64,000 nt of DNA, taken from Gordionus sp. m RMFG-2023. Taxonomy: Eukaryota; Nematomorpha; Gordioida; Chordodea; Parachordodidae. Location: assembly GCF_954871325.1 (NCBI RefSeq), contig NC_088777.1, forward strand, positions 3,598,509-3,662,508, read 5' to 3'. A model generated the notes under the pieces. The model searched no databases. It was not told where the DNA came from and worked only from the letters and a program-made list of their open reading frames with translations. Below are positions 36,561-46,904 of this stretch, in pieces. The position numbers and the translations under genes are program-made. The number at the start of each line of letters is the position of its first letter. Position 1 is the stretch's first letter.

Positions 36561-36561
36561 T

Positions 36562-36835
36562 AATATATCGTCGGACCTAGGAATTAGAGGTGCTCCACTT
36601 TGCGGAAAAAATGTTTAAAACGAGAAAATCTACGTTAAATTTTAAAAATCAAAATATAGGAATGGCTTATTGATCAATTTTGACAGAAGCTATATATATA
36701 ACTTAGTGGTAAAAAGATTAATATTTTTAATTATATATTGGGAGAATAAATAAGTTACTATCCCCTTCTAACTCAAAAATTTAAAAAATGTCGAGTGGGG
36801 AGCACTCCAATCCTAGAACCGACAAATATGTATAA
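36562..36835. mobile_element. MITE-like inverted-repeat element
   Basis: Left end TCGTCGGACCTAGGAATTAG, then GTGCTCCACTT. The right end is the imperfect inverse: AGTGGGGAGCACTCC, then CCTAGAACCGACAA. The ends pair over ~35 bp. Inside is AT-rich and non-coding. The target duplication is unclear in the TA-rich flanks. Confidence 0.65.
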
Positions 36836-37096
36836 AAGTTTTATGGAGTTAAAGGAAGAAAGTCTGTTAAAAAAACAATCACTTTATACATTCTTCAATT
36901 CCAAATCATGTATGTTCGTTAACCACTGAAATAGTAAGTAGCATTTTTTAGGGAATTATTCAGGAGAGACAAAAGATTCTTTTCGATGCGACCCCCCAAT
37001 ACCATTTAAATTTTTTTTTATTTAAATAATATGCTTTTTTGATCAGTTACGAGGTCTTGATAACGTTTAAAAAAATTTTCATTTACAAGATTTAGA

Positions 37097-37325
37097 TAGT
37101 GTTGTTAAACGGTGAGCCGACTTTTTAAAACGGCTAACTCAATATTTAAGCCCAGAAAAATATTGCCCTAACCCTCGAAATTTCGATAATATATTAGACC
37201 TTTTGTTCCTTCTTATGAGCAAAATCCAAAATCTTCGAGCTTGCGTAATATTTTTCTGAACGAAATATTTGAGCAAGCCATTTTTTTAAAAAAATCGGCT
37301 CAAAACGAGCTGTTTAAATAACACA
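37097..37325. mobile_element. MITE family 1 (copy c)
   Basis: TAGTGTTGTTAAACGG left end, diverged right end (CTGTTTAAATAACAC). The internal CTCGAAATTTCGATAA and TTTTGTTCCTTC landmarks are present. No clear target duplication. Confidence 0.8.
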
Positions 37326-37652
37326 TATGTGATGTTTAAATTGATAAAAAATACTAGTCTTTTTTGCTTATTGGGACATGAATCTTTGCCTAGACTACTT
37401 GTATAATCTTTGAAAGATTTGAAGGGATCATAGCTCTTAATACAAATTTATTTAGACAGCGTATACTTAGATGTTTATTTTTGCCTTATACGCTTGCAAA
37501 TTAACAGATAACTAGGTTTTAAAATATATGTTAAAATAATTTCTTTAAATTTATAAATTTTTTTTGTTAATGTAATTGTTCATAAATATTTATATCACTG
37601 TTGTTACTTAATAAAATTTGAAAAAATGTTATCATAGTAAGTAACTTTTGTG

Positions 37653-38023
37653 TAGTGTTGTTAAACGGCTCGATTTGAGCCGATTTTTAAAAAGTGCTAA
37701 CTCAATATTTTGCAGAGTTGTTAAAGGATCTAGATACTTGTATCTACATCCTGTATCTTGATATAAAAATATGGTATCTGTATCTAGATAGATTTTTTGA
37801 TTAAAATATCTGTATCTAGATATTATTTTAGACGATGTATCTGTATCTAGATCCATTTAAAAAGTATCTTTTAACAACTCTGATATTTTGTCCCCAATAA
37901 TATTACGCAACCCTGAAGATTTTTCTCATAGACGGCACAAAGGTTTTAGACATCAATTAGCGAAATCTCGAGGAATAGGCCATATTTTTCTAGCTAAAAT
38001 ATTGACTTCATTTAGCAAAACTA
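37653..38023. mobile_element. MITE family 1 (copy d), interrupted by a family 2 MITE
   Basis: Flanked by a perfect 8-bp duplication CTTTTGTG (37645-37652 and 38024-38031), which fixes the hAT-like 8-bp target size for this family. Its left arm is split by the insertion at 37713-37882; the core is in reverse orientation relative to copies a-c. Confidence 0.95.
37713..37882. mobile_element. hAT-type MITE, family 2, full 170-bp copy nested in family 1
   Basis: CAGAGTTGTTAAAGGATC ... TTTTAACAACTCTG, with a perfect 8-bp duplication ATATTTTG (37705-37712 and 37883-37890) taken from the arm of the host MITE. Internal units ATCTAGATA/ATCTGTATCTAGA. Confidence 0.97.
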
Positions 38024-38031
38024 CTTTTGTG

Positions 38032-38570
38032 TGATGATATAAAATATTATGGGCTTGACTTAAACTGCAAATATACATATATGGTAAACTATAAATGGCA
38101 AAAGGTAAGCTGCAAATGCTTGGTTAAAGTAGGTGAGAGGCGCATGCGCAAACGTTTTTTTTGTTATTTTTTTAAATATTAAATCGAATGTAATAATTTT
38201 TTAAACAACTAAAAATAAAATGTTTTATTACATAATAATAATTGAGCAAAAATTGAAAAAAAAAATTTTTTAATAATATTTTAGAAAACTATAATCTTAA
38301 AAGTTGTTCTTAAAACGTTAAATATTTAATTTTGAATAAAAGAAATAAAATATTAAAGGTTATTTTGCAAGATTGCAAATAGCTTTTTTTGAAAAAAAAG
38401 ATTTTTATGCCTACGTCTTAAAGGCTGAATCAAAAATTGAAGAAAGAATAATTTTAATAGGTGTAAAAATTATGTATATTTAAAGATATATATTATTTAA
38501 TACATTTTCAATATTATTTATTAATTTTGCTTTAAATTATTTTAATTTCGCTTTATTCGATTTCTAAATC
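38032..38570. other. AT-rich spacer
   Basis: No gene recognised; a GCGCATGCGC motif at ~38140 is isolated. Confidence 0.4.
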
Positions 38571-38832
38571 GCTTCAATGTATATTCTATTAATTTAATTT
38601 AGATTCATTTTATTTAAGAAATTTACATTTGATATATAACAGATTATAAAAATTAAATTATTCAATAAATTAAATTAATTAGATTAATAACTGTGTTTTC
38701 TTTAATCAATGGATGGTTTTTGATACATATAATTAACAATTATATTAATGGATTTTTTTTATTGTAGAAGACTTAAGGCTAGGAACGTTATATTATATGA
38801 TATTTATTTAATATTAAATTGATGTTTAAACG

Positions 38833-39018
38833 TTATATAGAAAGATTTATATTTAATATTAAATTGATGTCACCGTCCACTTTACTTTTAAATACAATAG
38901 GGCCGTAGGTTTTGGGTGTGGGCTGTTCTCTTGGTCCTCCCTTATCTGTTCCAGCCCACAGACGTTTAAATAATAGTGCACGAACTATTATGCGTACAAG
39001 TACGTGCGGCTTGCCCAC
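38833..39018 (-). other. short GC-richer open frame, unrecognised
   Basis: Frame with VRIIVRALLFKRLWAGTD and KTYGPIVFKSKVDGD. The DNA is locally richer in G+C than its surroundings, as exons and old elements are here. No family recognised. Confidence 0.2.
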
Positions 39019-39653
39019 AAACGTGTGAAGGGCTCCTCATATTTTACTTTACACTTAACTTAAATCTTCCAATTAGATGGAAATGAGGAAAACCTAGCGT
39101 AGCTCTGTTGTAACTACAACGTAGAGAGGGCGTATGCGCTTTATTCCGTATTCCGTAAATTGATGTTAATTTTGTATATATATATACACCAAGATTATTA
39201 TTAAAAATAAAACCTTTTTTTTTTATCTTTTTGGAAAATAAAGAACTTTATTTAATATATACTACACATTGTAAAATTAGTTTTGCTCTATTGAGATATT
39301 CCTAATCCTCACGGATTCCATATTCCACGATTGATTTTATATTCTTAACCATCAATCTTCCGTATTTATTCAATACTATCGTCCTCAATTCTTTCCATAT
39401 TATTACGCTTGTCCATTAGTTTTAAATCACTTTAGGCTGTATCCTAAATATCAAAAATTGCATAAAAATTATCTCGCGCAATTTGCGCCAATCTAACGAA
39501 AAAAATAATATAAGCTATTTTTAATGGTAAATTAAAATGTTGGCCTAAATGATTTTTTAGATTTTGCGCATATCATGTGATTCTTAAAAATTATACGATT
39601 CGTAAAAATTTAATCATTTTTTCCTCAAACTTTTGCGAATTGAGGGAATAAAA

Positions 39654-39836
39654 ATGGCTAACGAATTTCAATTAATGGAAACTATTAGACCTTATAGATA
39701 TTTGTGGTGTATTAGTGACCTTAAATACAGAGACACTGCTGGTAGCAAAATCAAATGGGAGGAGATTGGTAAGAGATATTATCTTAGTTATGATGAAATC
39801 AAAAAAAAAATTCGCTGGAATAAAGGCAAAGTTTAA
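39654..39836 (+). CDS. MADF/Myb-SANT-like domain fragment
   Basis: Starting at ATG, 60 residues: FQLMETIRPYRYLWCISD, then KYRDTAGSKIKWEEIGKRYY and LSYDEIKKKIRWNKGKV. The pattern (hydrophobic helix ending in P-x-LW, W at the middle helix, IxKKIRxW at the third helix) fits MADF domains, which bind DNA in animal transcription factors and in the accessory protein of PIF/Harbinger transposons. The usual C-terminal (K/R)DxYR(R/K) is missing because the frame ends early. An AT-rich 5' flank and no visible partner exon leave it open whether this is an exon, a pseudogene or a transposon piece. It lies in the part of the segmental duplication missing from copy 2. Confidence 0.55.
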   Translation: MANEFQLMETIRPYRYLWCISDLKYRDTAGSKIKWEEIGKRYYLSYDEIKKKIRWNKGKV

Positions 39837-40116
39837 TAAGATTTTTGCTATATCCACAAAATCAGGTATAATTATAAATATATATAAATATTATTTTATA
39901 TTTAAGGTTATAAAAATATATAACTCTATAAAATTCAATCCGCAAGATGGCTCATTTTATTATAAATTTTAAAATTATTATTAATTTTTTTTTTGTAATT
40001 ATAATTTCTATAATCATATCACATTATTACCTGAAAGTAAAAAGTATACTTTAATTCCATTATCTATAAAAAAAAATTTCTCGGATACGAATTACGATTA
40101 TGATTAATAATTTTAG

Positions 40117-40313
40117 TAGTGTTTATACAGCTCCATTTTAAGCTGATTGCTAACTCAATCTTTTAGCCAGAAAAGTACTCGATATTATGATAATATGTCT
40201 AAAACGTTTGTTCCTTCGAGGAAAATCTTCAGGCATGAGTAATATTTTTCTGGATAAAATAGTAAGTCAGCCGTTTTTAAAAAGCGGCTCAAAACGAACC
40301 GTTTAAAAATGCG
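40117..40313. mobile_element. MITE family 1 (copy e)
   Basis: TAGTGTTTATACAGCTC left, ACGAACCGTTTAAAAA right; AATTTTAG flanks at 40109-40116 and 40316-40323. Orthologous by duplication to copy f. Confidence 0.8.
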
Positions 40314-40974
40314 AAAATTTTAGTCTAATTTACGGTAGCTCTTCTAGGAACCATGCTGTTGATTTTTTTTTTACAAATTCTGAAAACTAATGTCTTTATA
40401 AAGTAATCTAATAAAGGCATAATTCATTTAATGCTGAATTAACTCGCGTATTATTCTGTAGTCATCGTAATGAAGAGCGTGATTTTACATTTTCAATCAT
40501 GATGAAATTTGATGATAGAATCAATGATTGATAAGTAAACCTGTTTGAGGAGAAAAATAAAATTGATTGCATTGATGTTTTGGATATGTCAAAAGTAATA
40601 TAAGATTACCTTGATAGTGAATTATATTATTTTTTAAGCTTTAGAGTATCTAATGTGCACCTATTTATGGATTGAATACTAATTATTCTAAGTGTATTAA
40701 CTACAAATAAGCAATTAACAAATGATTAAAATTGTGCAAGTGTATTTTTATTTTCAAATTCGGATAAGAAACATAATTTTTGTTGAAATGCATATAGATT
40801 ACTGGATTGTAATGATTGTAATCTTGTAATATTATAATTATTTTCTTTCTACTCGTGGAGGTAAAATGTAGGTATGAATGACTGTCATATTGTTATATCC
40901 ACTTTAACATTGTTTGGCTCTCACGCCCTCCTTTTATAAAGAGTTGGGGCTCCGGATCTCTGATAGAACCGAGG

Positions 40975-41440
40975 ATCTCAACGATGGTTAATCCCTGTAT
41001 CCAGCGTCTACAAGACAGGATTTTCACTGGATGTAAACCCTCCCCTTCTACCTCAAAAACATATGGGTACCCCCCTAAAAAAACGCGTCGCTTTCGGCGA
41101 CGATGTTTTACCATTTAATTAACCTTATACTCCTTTCATAAATTTTAAAAAGAAAAACTTAAATTATTTTACATTTAAAAGAATAGCAGAAAGTTTTATT
41201 TGGAAAATAATGTCTATGATTGTTTGCAATATATAAACTTGGTCGATGATCAGCAATATCATGTTATTATATAAATCAATATTATCCTATAAAAATTTAA
41301 TAGATAACCCCTAACATCCCCCCTTAATGGCGCCTACCCACTACACCCCCCCCCCCTCCTCAATAAAAAATGGATGCAAAATGTTTCTACCCCTCTCTTC
41401 TCCCTCCGTTCATGTAGACGCTGTCTCAGAAGCTGGGCTA
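40975..41440 (-). repeat. dispersed repeat, inverted partner of 6.64-7.2 kb
   Basis: Reverse complement of 6640-7205. Contains CTACACCCCCCCCCC, GCGCCTACC and CAGGATTTTCACTGG. An open minus-strand frame here (HRRRKRRVFLGGYPYVF) is not conserved in the partner, so it is not called as a gene. Confidence 0.6.
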
Positions 41441-41694
41441 AAACATAATAACGAGCAACTATCTCAGTTTATACTATCAATGAACGAGACCACGTGATTG
41501 ATCCAACAAATAATATATAAACATTTCCCGACCAAAACATACCCCATTCTGCCCATAGATCTTTCTTTAAATAATAATTAGAGATCTGCAAAAGTAGGCC
41601 CAGCCCGTACTCAGCCTGTAAAAAAATGTTGAGGCGGACCGGGCTTGATAAATTAGGCCCGAAGCAGATAACTACGAATTATCATGGAATACGA

Positions 41695-42013
41695 TTAGTA
41701 TGATCTTTTCAATTTGCCATCTATCTGAATAAGCACATAAATATAACTAACGAATTGTATAAAATAATAATTATTTTTATACGGAAAATTATCATATTGG
41801 AATTCTGCCCGTGGAATCATATATTCCATGTTTAATTCTAAGGAATTACTATAAATTAGTTTCTTATATAAAACAGCTGTCAATCTTTTCTCCCAACTGA
41901 TAGAACCCACTTGATTTCTTGCAAAATTAAGGGCAACATTTTCTGGTTCTTTCAAGAAGAATAAAGTCTTTAAATTTTCGTTCCACATACAATAAAAGGT
42001 ATTCATGGCACAC
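41695..42013 (-). CDS. unrecognised exon
   Basis: After an acceptor-like TTTTCGCAG at ~42014, a minus-strand frame of ~100 residues begins near an ATG (MNTFYCMWNENLKTLFFLK) and continues EPENVALNFARNQVG, SWEKRLTAVLYKKLIY, EYMIPRAEFQYDNFPYK. The composition looks like a globular protein rather than translated AT-rich DNA. No domain recognised; neighbouring exons not found. Confidence 0.4.
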
Positions 42014-42059
42014 CTGCGAAAATTGTTTACAGTTGATTGATATGTAGTAAATATCAAAA

Positions 42060-42689
42060 TTTATTTTTGTTCTTTTTTTGATATATTTTCAATTTTAAGA
42101 AAATTGTCCCCTTATGATCTATTTTACAATCCATAAATTATGTATTATAATTTTATAATATGAGTGAAAATAATTTTGAAAGATGGCTCCAACCGGTTAT
42201 ATTATATCATAATAGGAATCCATCTTAATTCGTTTTTTTAAAAAACAATTTTGACTGATATTTTGTCATTGATCTCAATTTTCTAAGCACGGGAGTTCAA
42301 ACAAATTCAAATTTTTAAATAAAATATGGATATTAGGTTCCCACATACATCCTTTAATTAAATAGGAAATTTTATTTATATATCTTGAAAACAATATTGT
42401 GACAACTTTGGTTTCTATCATGTGGTTAATAAGGATCAGATAATTATTTGATATGTTAAAATAATATTTGTCTTAAAAGTTTATTTTTTTAAATAATACA
42501 TCGATGAAGAGGCTTAGAAAGTAAATATTGATGGAATGGAATCATCTTTCAATAAAATCTTTTGAAATAACTTGGGCCACAGAATTGATAAAATCTTACC
42601 CTTTATTAATATGCTAAATTTTCTTCAATATCCATAAAAATTAATATTTTTATTTTTTATAAGCTAGCTATAATCTACTAGGTAAGCAA
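42060..42689. other. AT-rich spacer
   Basis: No feature recognised. Confidence 0.4.
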
Positions 42690-44105
42690 TTTAATTGCTC
42701 TTAATTAAAACTAATATATTAAATGAATTTAGATTTATTTTATTAAGAATTTAACTTATGATATAAACAAGTTATAAAAAATTAAATTATTCAATTCATT
42801 CAATAATAAATTAATTAGAATTAATAATTGTATATTTTTTTTTAAATATATTTAAAAAGTAATCCTTTAATGTAATTTTTATATAAAATTAAAAATACAT
42901 AACTCTATAAAATTCAATCCGCAAAATGGCCCATTATTATTAATTTTAAATTATTATTTTTTTTCTTTATTATATTTCTAAATCATAATACTATATTACC
43001 TATAAAGTAAGCTTAATTCCATTTATTATCTATAAAAAAAATTGCTTGGAAATTTACGATTATGATTACATTTTAATGGGATAAAATAATTTTAATAGTG
43101 TTATTAAATGGCTAACTCAATATTTTAGCCAGAAAAATATTGCCTATGCCTCAAGATCTCGATAATATATGTCTAGACCTATATTCCTTCTATGAGCAAA
43201 ATTTTCAGGCTTGCATAATATTTTTCTGGATAAAATATTGAGTCAGCCGCTTAATTGACTCAAAACGAACCGTTTAACAACACAGAATTTTAGTGTAATT
43301 TAAAGTTAACTTTTCTAGGTGCAATGCTGAATTTTGCAACTTCTGAAAAATTAAGGTCTTCCTTCCCAGCCCTAAAAAAAATTATTATCACATTATGTTG
43401 ACATATTGTAATGTAATCTAATAAAGGTTTAATTAATTTAAATGCTGAATTAACTAACGTATTATTCTGTAGTCTTTGCGATGACATTGCTTATTCAATA
43501 TAATTGATGAAAGCTGATGATGGAACCGGTGATTGATAAGTAAGCTTATTTGAGGAGAGAGAAAAAATAAATTGATCGTATTGATGTTTTGGATATGTCA
43601 AATGTTATATAAGATTATCTTGATAGTGAATTATTATTTGTTGGCTTTAGAATATTTAGTGTGGACCCATTTGTGGATTGAATAATTATTCTAAGTTGAC
43701 TTTGGTAAGAAATTTAAAAGAAGAAGAAAAAAACAAGAAATAAAAATTAATAAATAATTAAAAAAAATTAGTAAGTTATATTGAAAATATTTGTGCTGTG
43801 CATAAATATATCTTGTGTTGAATTTTTTTTTTCAAGTTCAGATAAGAAATATAATTTTGTTGAAATAAGTTAACTGGCTTGTGATAATTGCAATCTTGTA
43901 ATATTATAAAATTATTAAAAAAATTATGCTTATTAAGGTAAAATGTAGGTATGAATGAATGTCATATTGTTTACTATATATATCAACTTTAGCAACGTTC
44001 GCCTCTTCATATAGACGCGGCCTGCGTCAGAAGCTGGGCTATAAACATAATAAAGGGCAGCTATCTCTGTTTATACTATCAATGAACGAGACCACATTGG
44101 TCTAA
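42690..44105 (+). repeat. segmental duplication, copy 2
   Basis: See the copy at 38.6-41.5 kb. Shorter because it lacks the two extra stretches of copy 1. Divergence is considerable (many substitutions and small indels), so the duplication is not recent. Confidence 0.8.
43096..43285. mobile_element. MITE family 1 (copy f)
   Basis: TAGTGTTATTAAATGG left, CCGTTTAACAACACA right; flanks AATTTTAA / AATTTTAG match at 7 of 8. It sits at the same site as copy e. Confidence 0.85.
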
Positions 44106-44395
44106 CAAAATGGCTATTTGATATACATTTACTAATATTTAACAAAGGGTGTGAACCCGAACCCGTTTTCAGGAATTTAAATTAATTTGGCTGGGCATTT
44201 TAGGACCACAGACCAAACAAAGATCGATTTAAGGACACGAACCTGGGATAGTCTGGACCTGGGGTGAGTTCGGACCTCTCTTAGGGAATTCGGTTTCGAT
44301 TAAGTTCTTGTTATTAAAATTTTCACTAAATAGAAAAATATATATATAAAGAAATACTGATCGTTGTAAAAAAATTAAACATTTCTTTTTTTTAG

Positions 44396-46416
44396 TTATA
44401 CCGGCAGAATACAAACATTTATGTTGGCAGCAACATCGTGATCATTATCCTAATCTATTCGATATATTTTTGACTAAAGATATATTAGAGTGAGAAATTA
44501 GATTTTATAAATATTTCTTTCAAATAGTCTTGTTAAACGGCTCGTTTTGAGTCGATTTTTAAAAACGGCTAACTCAACATTTTAGTCAGAAAAATATTGC
44601 CTAAGTCTCAAGATTTCGACAATATATGTCTGGTCATTTGTACCTTCTATCATCAGTAATCTTCAGACTTGGGTAATTGGATGAAGTATTGAATTAGCCG
44701 TTTGTAAAAATCGGCTCAAAACGAGCCGTTTAACAACACTATTTTCAAATTTATAAATTTATTGTAAACTAGTCCATCAAGGCGTTTTTTTTTTAAATTT
44801 TTTCTATACCAAGATTTCTCTTCGATAATATAAAATTTGTTTCTGTTTAGTGGATAGGGGTATAAGGAGATTCTTAAGAATTTGTCATTATAACTTAATT
44901 ATTTTTTAGTCATTATTATCTTAGGCATCATAGTTATGGTAGAGAGGTCATTTCTTATATATATTTAGGGTCAATGGGTTTTTTCCGGGGAGTGCGTTAT
45001 ATTCAATTTTGAATCATTTCTTGAGGGCGTCTTTTTAAATTTTAAAAATCTGATCTTACCTGAAATGTAATCTAGCATCTTTAGAATACCTTTCTTATGA
45101 ATTGCAGACATGGGACTCTTTTAATCGGATTTATAAAATTTCCTCAATAAATAGTCTCAAAAACTGGAATATTCTGGTTAGTGTTGTTAAACGGCATTGA
45201 GTAAGCCTCGAGATTTCGCTAATAGATGTCCAAACCTTTGTTTCTTCACAAACAAAATTTTCAGGCTTGCACAATATTATTCTAGATGAAATATTGAGTT
45301 AGACCTTTTTAAAAAATCAGCTCAAAACGAGCCTTTTAACAACACTAATTCTGATGACCTTTTATTCTATAAGGTATTTTCCAAACTCAACCATAAGATT
45401 TTATATTCTAATTTAATCCAACAATAATAATAAAAAATATTTAAAAAAGTATTTACTATAATAGTTAGTTTATGATGGGAGAAAATATTTAAAAGATTTA
45501 TTTTATTTTAAGCTTCTACATGATAAAATAATTTTTTTTAAAAAATAATAAACTAATTATGACTTTTTTTAAATTTCTGTAGCATTTATTTATATCGAAA
45601 ATACGTAGATATATAATTTATAGATTCTACAAAATCATGAGATCTAGATCTCCAATCTTCACGTGAAGATTCCGAATAACCCCATTATGCCGTCATAACT
45701 TATGGATTATATTAAACATTATAAATGATATAAAATTATTAATATTATATTTTATATCTTAAACAAAGGTTTTCACAACTGTATCTTAGTAGAGCGAGCA
45801 ATAATACAATAAAAGCTCTCATCCAAGGTGGTGAAATGGGATTTGAAAGTCATTCAACGGAGTATACCAACAATAAAACTTTAATTCTATATGAGAAGAT
45901 TCAATTATTTAACTTATTTAGATTAAATGCACTCAACAGAACATTGATAATCGAAGCTAAGGTGCTTTAATTGGTTCCAACATTATAATAATAATACTCT
46001 TTTTTTAGATGGAAATCAGTTTAGAAAGCATTGGTGCAACGATCGTTTTGTGTATGATGCCATTACAGAGTACAGTACAATATATGTGTATGGAATTCAG
46101 AAACGTAAATGTAAAGGCAAAAATTTTAGGGAAAGGAAATGGAAGGGAAGGAATGGAAAAATATGATAGCTAAAGGATAATGAATTAATATTATTTTATT
46201 CTTTTTTATCGAATATTATATCCATAGATTACATTAACAATATCCAATAACTTGGTATCGTTACGAATAGATAATTCGAACCACACACTCTTGGGCACAT
46301 ACGAAAACTATATCTTATATAGCTTATCGTGGAGCTTACCTAAAGAAAATTTTTATCAATACCGTTTTGTAGGTGGAAGTATAAACGTATCTTGCATTCT
46401 TGAAATTTGCAATTAA
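44396..46416 (+). CDS. 3' end of an unrecognised gene, four small exons
   Basis: Exons 44396-44489, 45790-45827, 46009-46104 and 46373-46416 (TAA) join with all phases agreeing and GT-AG introns (acceptors TTTTTTTAG, TATCTTAG, TTTTTTTAG, TTTTGTAG; donors GTGAGA, GTGGTG, GTAAAT). The spliced reading contains IPAEYKHLCWQQHRDHYPN, LFDIFLTKDILD, NNTIKALIQDGNQF, RKHWCNDRFVYDAITEYS, TIYVYGIQKR and ends CILEICN. Composition is that of a real soluble protein, rich in aromatic residues. I do not recognise the family. The upstream donor must be of phase 1; no earlier exon was found, and the segmental duplication lies directly upstream. The 1.3-kb first intron holds two family 1 MITEs. A possible AATAAA follows the stop. 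Confidence 0.55.
44525..44741. mobile_element. MITE family 1 (copy g)
   Basis: TAGTCTTGTTAAACGG ... CCGTTTAACAACACTA, near-complete and well paired. Flanks CTTTCAAA / TTTTCAAA match at 7 of 8. Confidence 0.93.
45179..45347. mobile_element. MITE family 1 (copy h), shortened left arm
   Basis: TAGTGTTGTTAAACGG then a deletion into the core (TTGAGTAAGCCTCGAGATTTC), normal right arm. Flanks ATTCTGGT / ATTCTGAT match at 7 of 8. Confidence 0.92.
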
Positions 46417-46460
46417 AAAAATATATATTCCCCTTAATCCATTCTGTTCTATATATATAT

Positions 46461-46466
46461 AATAAA
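46461..46466 (+). terminator. candidate poly(A) signal
   Basis: AATAAA 45 bases after the stop of the four-exon gene. Confidence 0.35.
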
Positions 46467-46904
46467 AAAAGCTAATATAACTATAAATTTGTTTATATCA
46501 CAATTGAGATTATTTTGTTTGTTTGGAAATGTGCTTTTGACTTGTATAAAATAGCCACACTTTTATATTCAAAAACTAAAAAGTTTAAAATTGTTTTGAG
46601 ATTTATAGGGTGAGATAATCATCTGTACTTCTTTGAGTACATTTAGGGTTAAATAAGATTATTTAAATATTTATAAATGGACTTCAGCAAATAATTTAAG
46701 AAGGCGCTAAATTCCCTATGAATTTAATATCCCAATTATTATAACATTTATGAAAATAATTAAAATGCTATCAAAATTTTATTTACTCTAAATTTGTAAT
46801 TTCCTTTTAGGATTTCAAATTAAATTTTTTGCTTGATGGAAAGGGACTTGTTTTGAATCCCCGTTATTATTGAAATTTTTTTTACCCAATTGTCTTAAAA
46901 AATT

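Larger units (their letters stand above)
38575..41515 (+). repeat. segmental duplication, copy 1
   Basis: Matches 42690-44105 in blocks: ~38575-38700 with ~42715-42835, ~39905-40910 with ~42890-43985, and ~41400-41515 with ~44000-44105 (CAGAAGCTGGGCT ... TATCAATGAACGAGACCAC). Copy 1 carries two extra stretches, 38.71-39.90 kb (with the MADF-like frame) and 40.92-41.40 kb (the dispersed repeat). Both copies contain a family 1 MITE at the same site, so that MITE predates the duplication. Confidence 0.8.

Noticed and set aside
37632-37856. Minus-strand Asp/Thr/Tyr-repeat protein
   Set aside because: It is a translation of the TCTAGATA units of the nested MITE.
40893-41114. Minus-strand basic protein (HRRRKRRVF...)
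   Set aside because: It is part of a dispersed repeat, and the partner at 6.6-7.2 kb does not keep the frame.
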